Source of the DNA: Mycteria americana
Taxonomy: Eukaryota; Chordata; Aves; Ciconiiformes; Ciconiidae
Direction of reading: 5' to 3'
DNA length: 64,000 nucleotides
Assembly: GCF_035582795.1 (NCBI RefSeq)
Contig: NC_134365.1
Span: forward strand, 133,699,077-133,763,076
The translations under genes and the position numbers were made by a program. How positions within the stretch are numbered: the first letter of the stretch is position 1; each line of letters opens with the position of its first letter. Below are positions 63,831 through 64,000 of the stretch, in pieces. Below the pieces are notes generated by a model, which was not told where the DNA came from, searched no databases, and saw nothing but the letters and a program-made list of their open reading frames with translations.

Positions 63831-64000
63831 GGGTGGTCTTACACACAGTTAGTGCTGGTGGTACAAGTGTCTGGGGAATCCGTGCTTCTAAGTGTTTCTG
63901 TGGAAAGGAGATTGTCTTTTGTCTACGACAGGCCGGCTGGGCCCGCGGTGACTTTTGTGCTAAGTGCTGTGTGTACTACATAAAGTAAAATACTGCCATT

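Noticed and set aside
63148-63846. Open frame extending EIF2S3 in frame about 160 codons upstream of its ATG
   Set aside because: The family start is the ATG at 63366, which reproduces the human N-terminus. The extension is Pro/Arg/Ala-rich CpG-island sequence without similarity I know.
1-64000. CRISPR arrays, bacterial operons, LTR elements or endogenous viruses
   Set aside because: No spaced direct repeats, Shine-Dalgarno-led gene chains, paired LTRs or gag/pol/env-like frames were recognised. The window is ordinary vertebrate genomic DNA.

Overview
The window is vertebrate nuclear DNA, most likely from a bird. It holds two intron-rich genes with CpG-island promoters, separated by AT-rich sequence. 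The recognisable repeats are CR1 LINEs, two of which keep 3' ends typical of bird CR1; no Alu/B1-type SINE, L1 or LTR element was recognised. The bird assignment is inferred from the CR1 types, the compact introns and the protein sequences.

Two complete protein-coding genes lie head to tail on the minus strand. EIF2S3 (translation initiation factor eIF2 subunit gamma) runs from its start codon at 63366 to its stop at 49268 in 12 exons. They join in phase to 472 codons, the same length as the human protein. ZFX (zinc-finger transcription factor of the ZFX/ZFY family) has a non-coding first exon in a CpG island near 29.4-29.6 kb and seven coding exons from 23320 to 7218. They join in phase to 794 codons. 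The order EIF2S3 then ZFX in the same orientation matches the mammalian X-linked neighbourhood.

Layout from left to right: 1-4570 is sequence beyond the ZFX 3' end with no recognisable gene and a small CpG-rich patch near 4 kb; 4570-7217 is the ZFX 3' UTR; 7218-29550 is ZFX; 28.5-30.4 kb is the ZFX CpG island; 30.4-48.9 kb is intergenic, with one diverged CR1 3' end, one very old CR1 stretch and unclassified sequence; 48.9-63.4 kb is EIF2S3, with a younger CR1 3' end in its last intron; 62.9-63.8 kb is the EIF2S3 CpG island with NRF1-like and YY1-like motifs, running to the window end.

The genes work in different processes. eIF2-gamma is the GTPase core of eIF2, which carries initiator tRNA to the 40S ribosome. 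ZFX is a nuclear DNA-binding activator with an acidic N-terminal half, a basic nuclear-localisation stretch and 13 C2H2 fingers. Their linkage is an old synteny, not a functional operon.

The observations most worth checking are a possible unannotated phase 1-1 cassette exon in the long ZFX intron (18124-18201), a decayed partial copy of EIF2S3 exon 3 with its acceptor site inside EIF2S3 intron 2 (61299-61460), an overlapping upstream ORF at the ZFX start codon, a pogo-like DNA transposon remnant (20726-21026) and a long G-tract in ZFX intron 1. I found no evidence of a novel multi-gene system.
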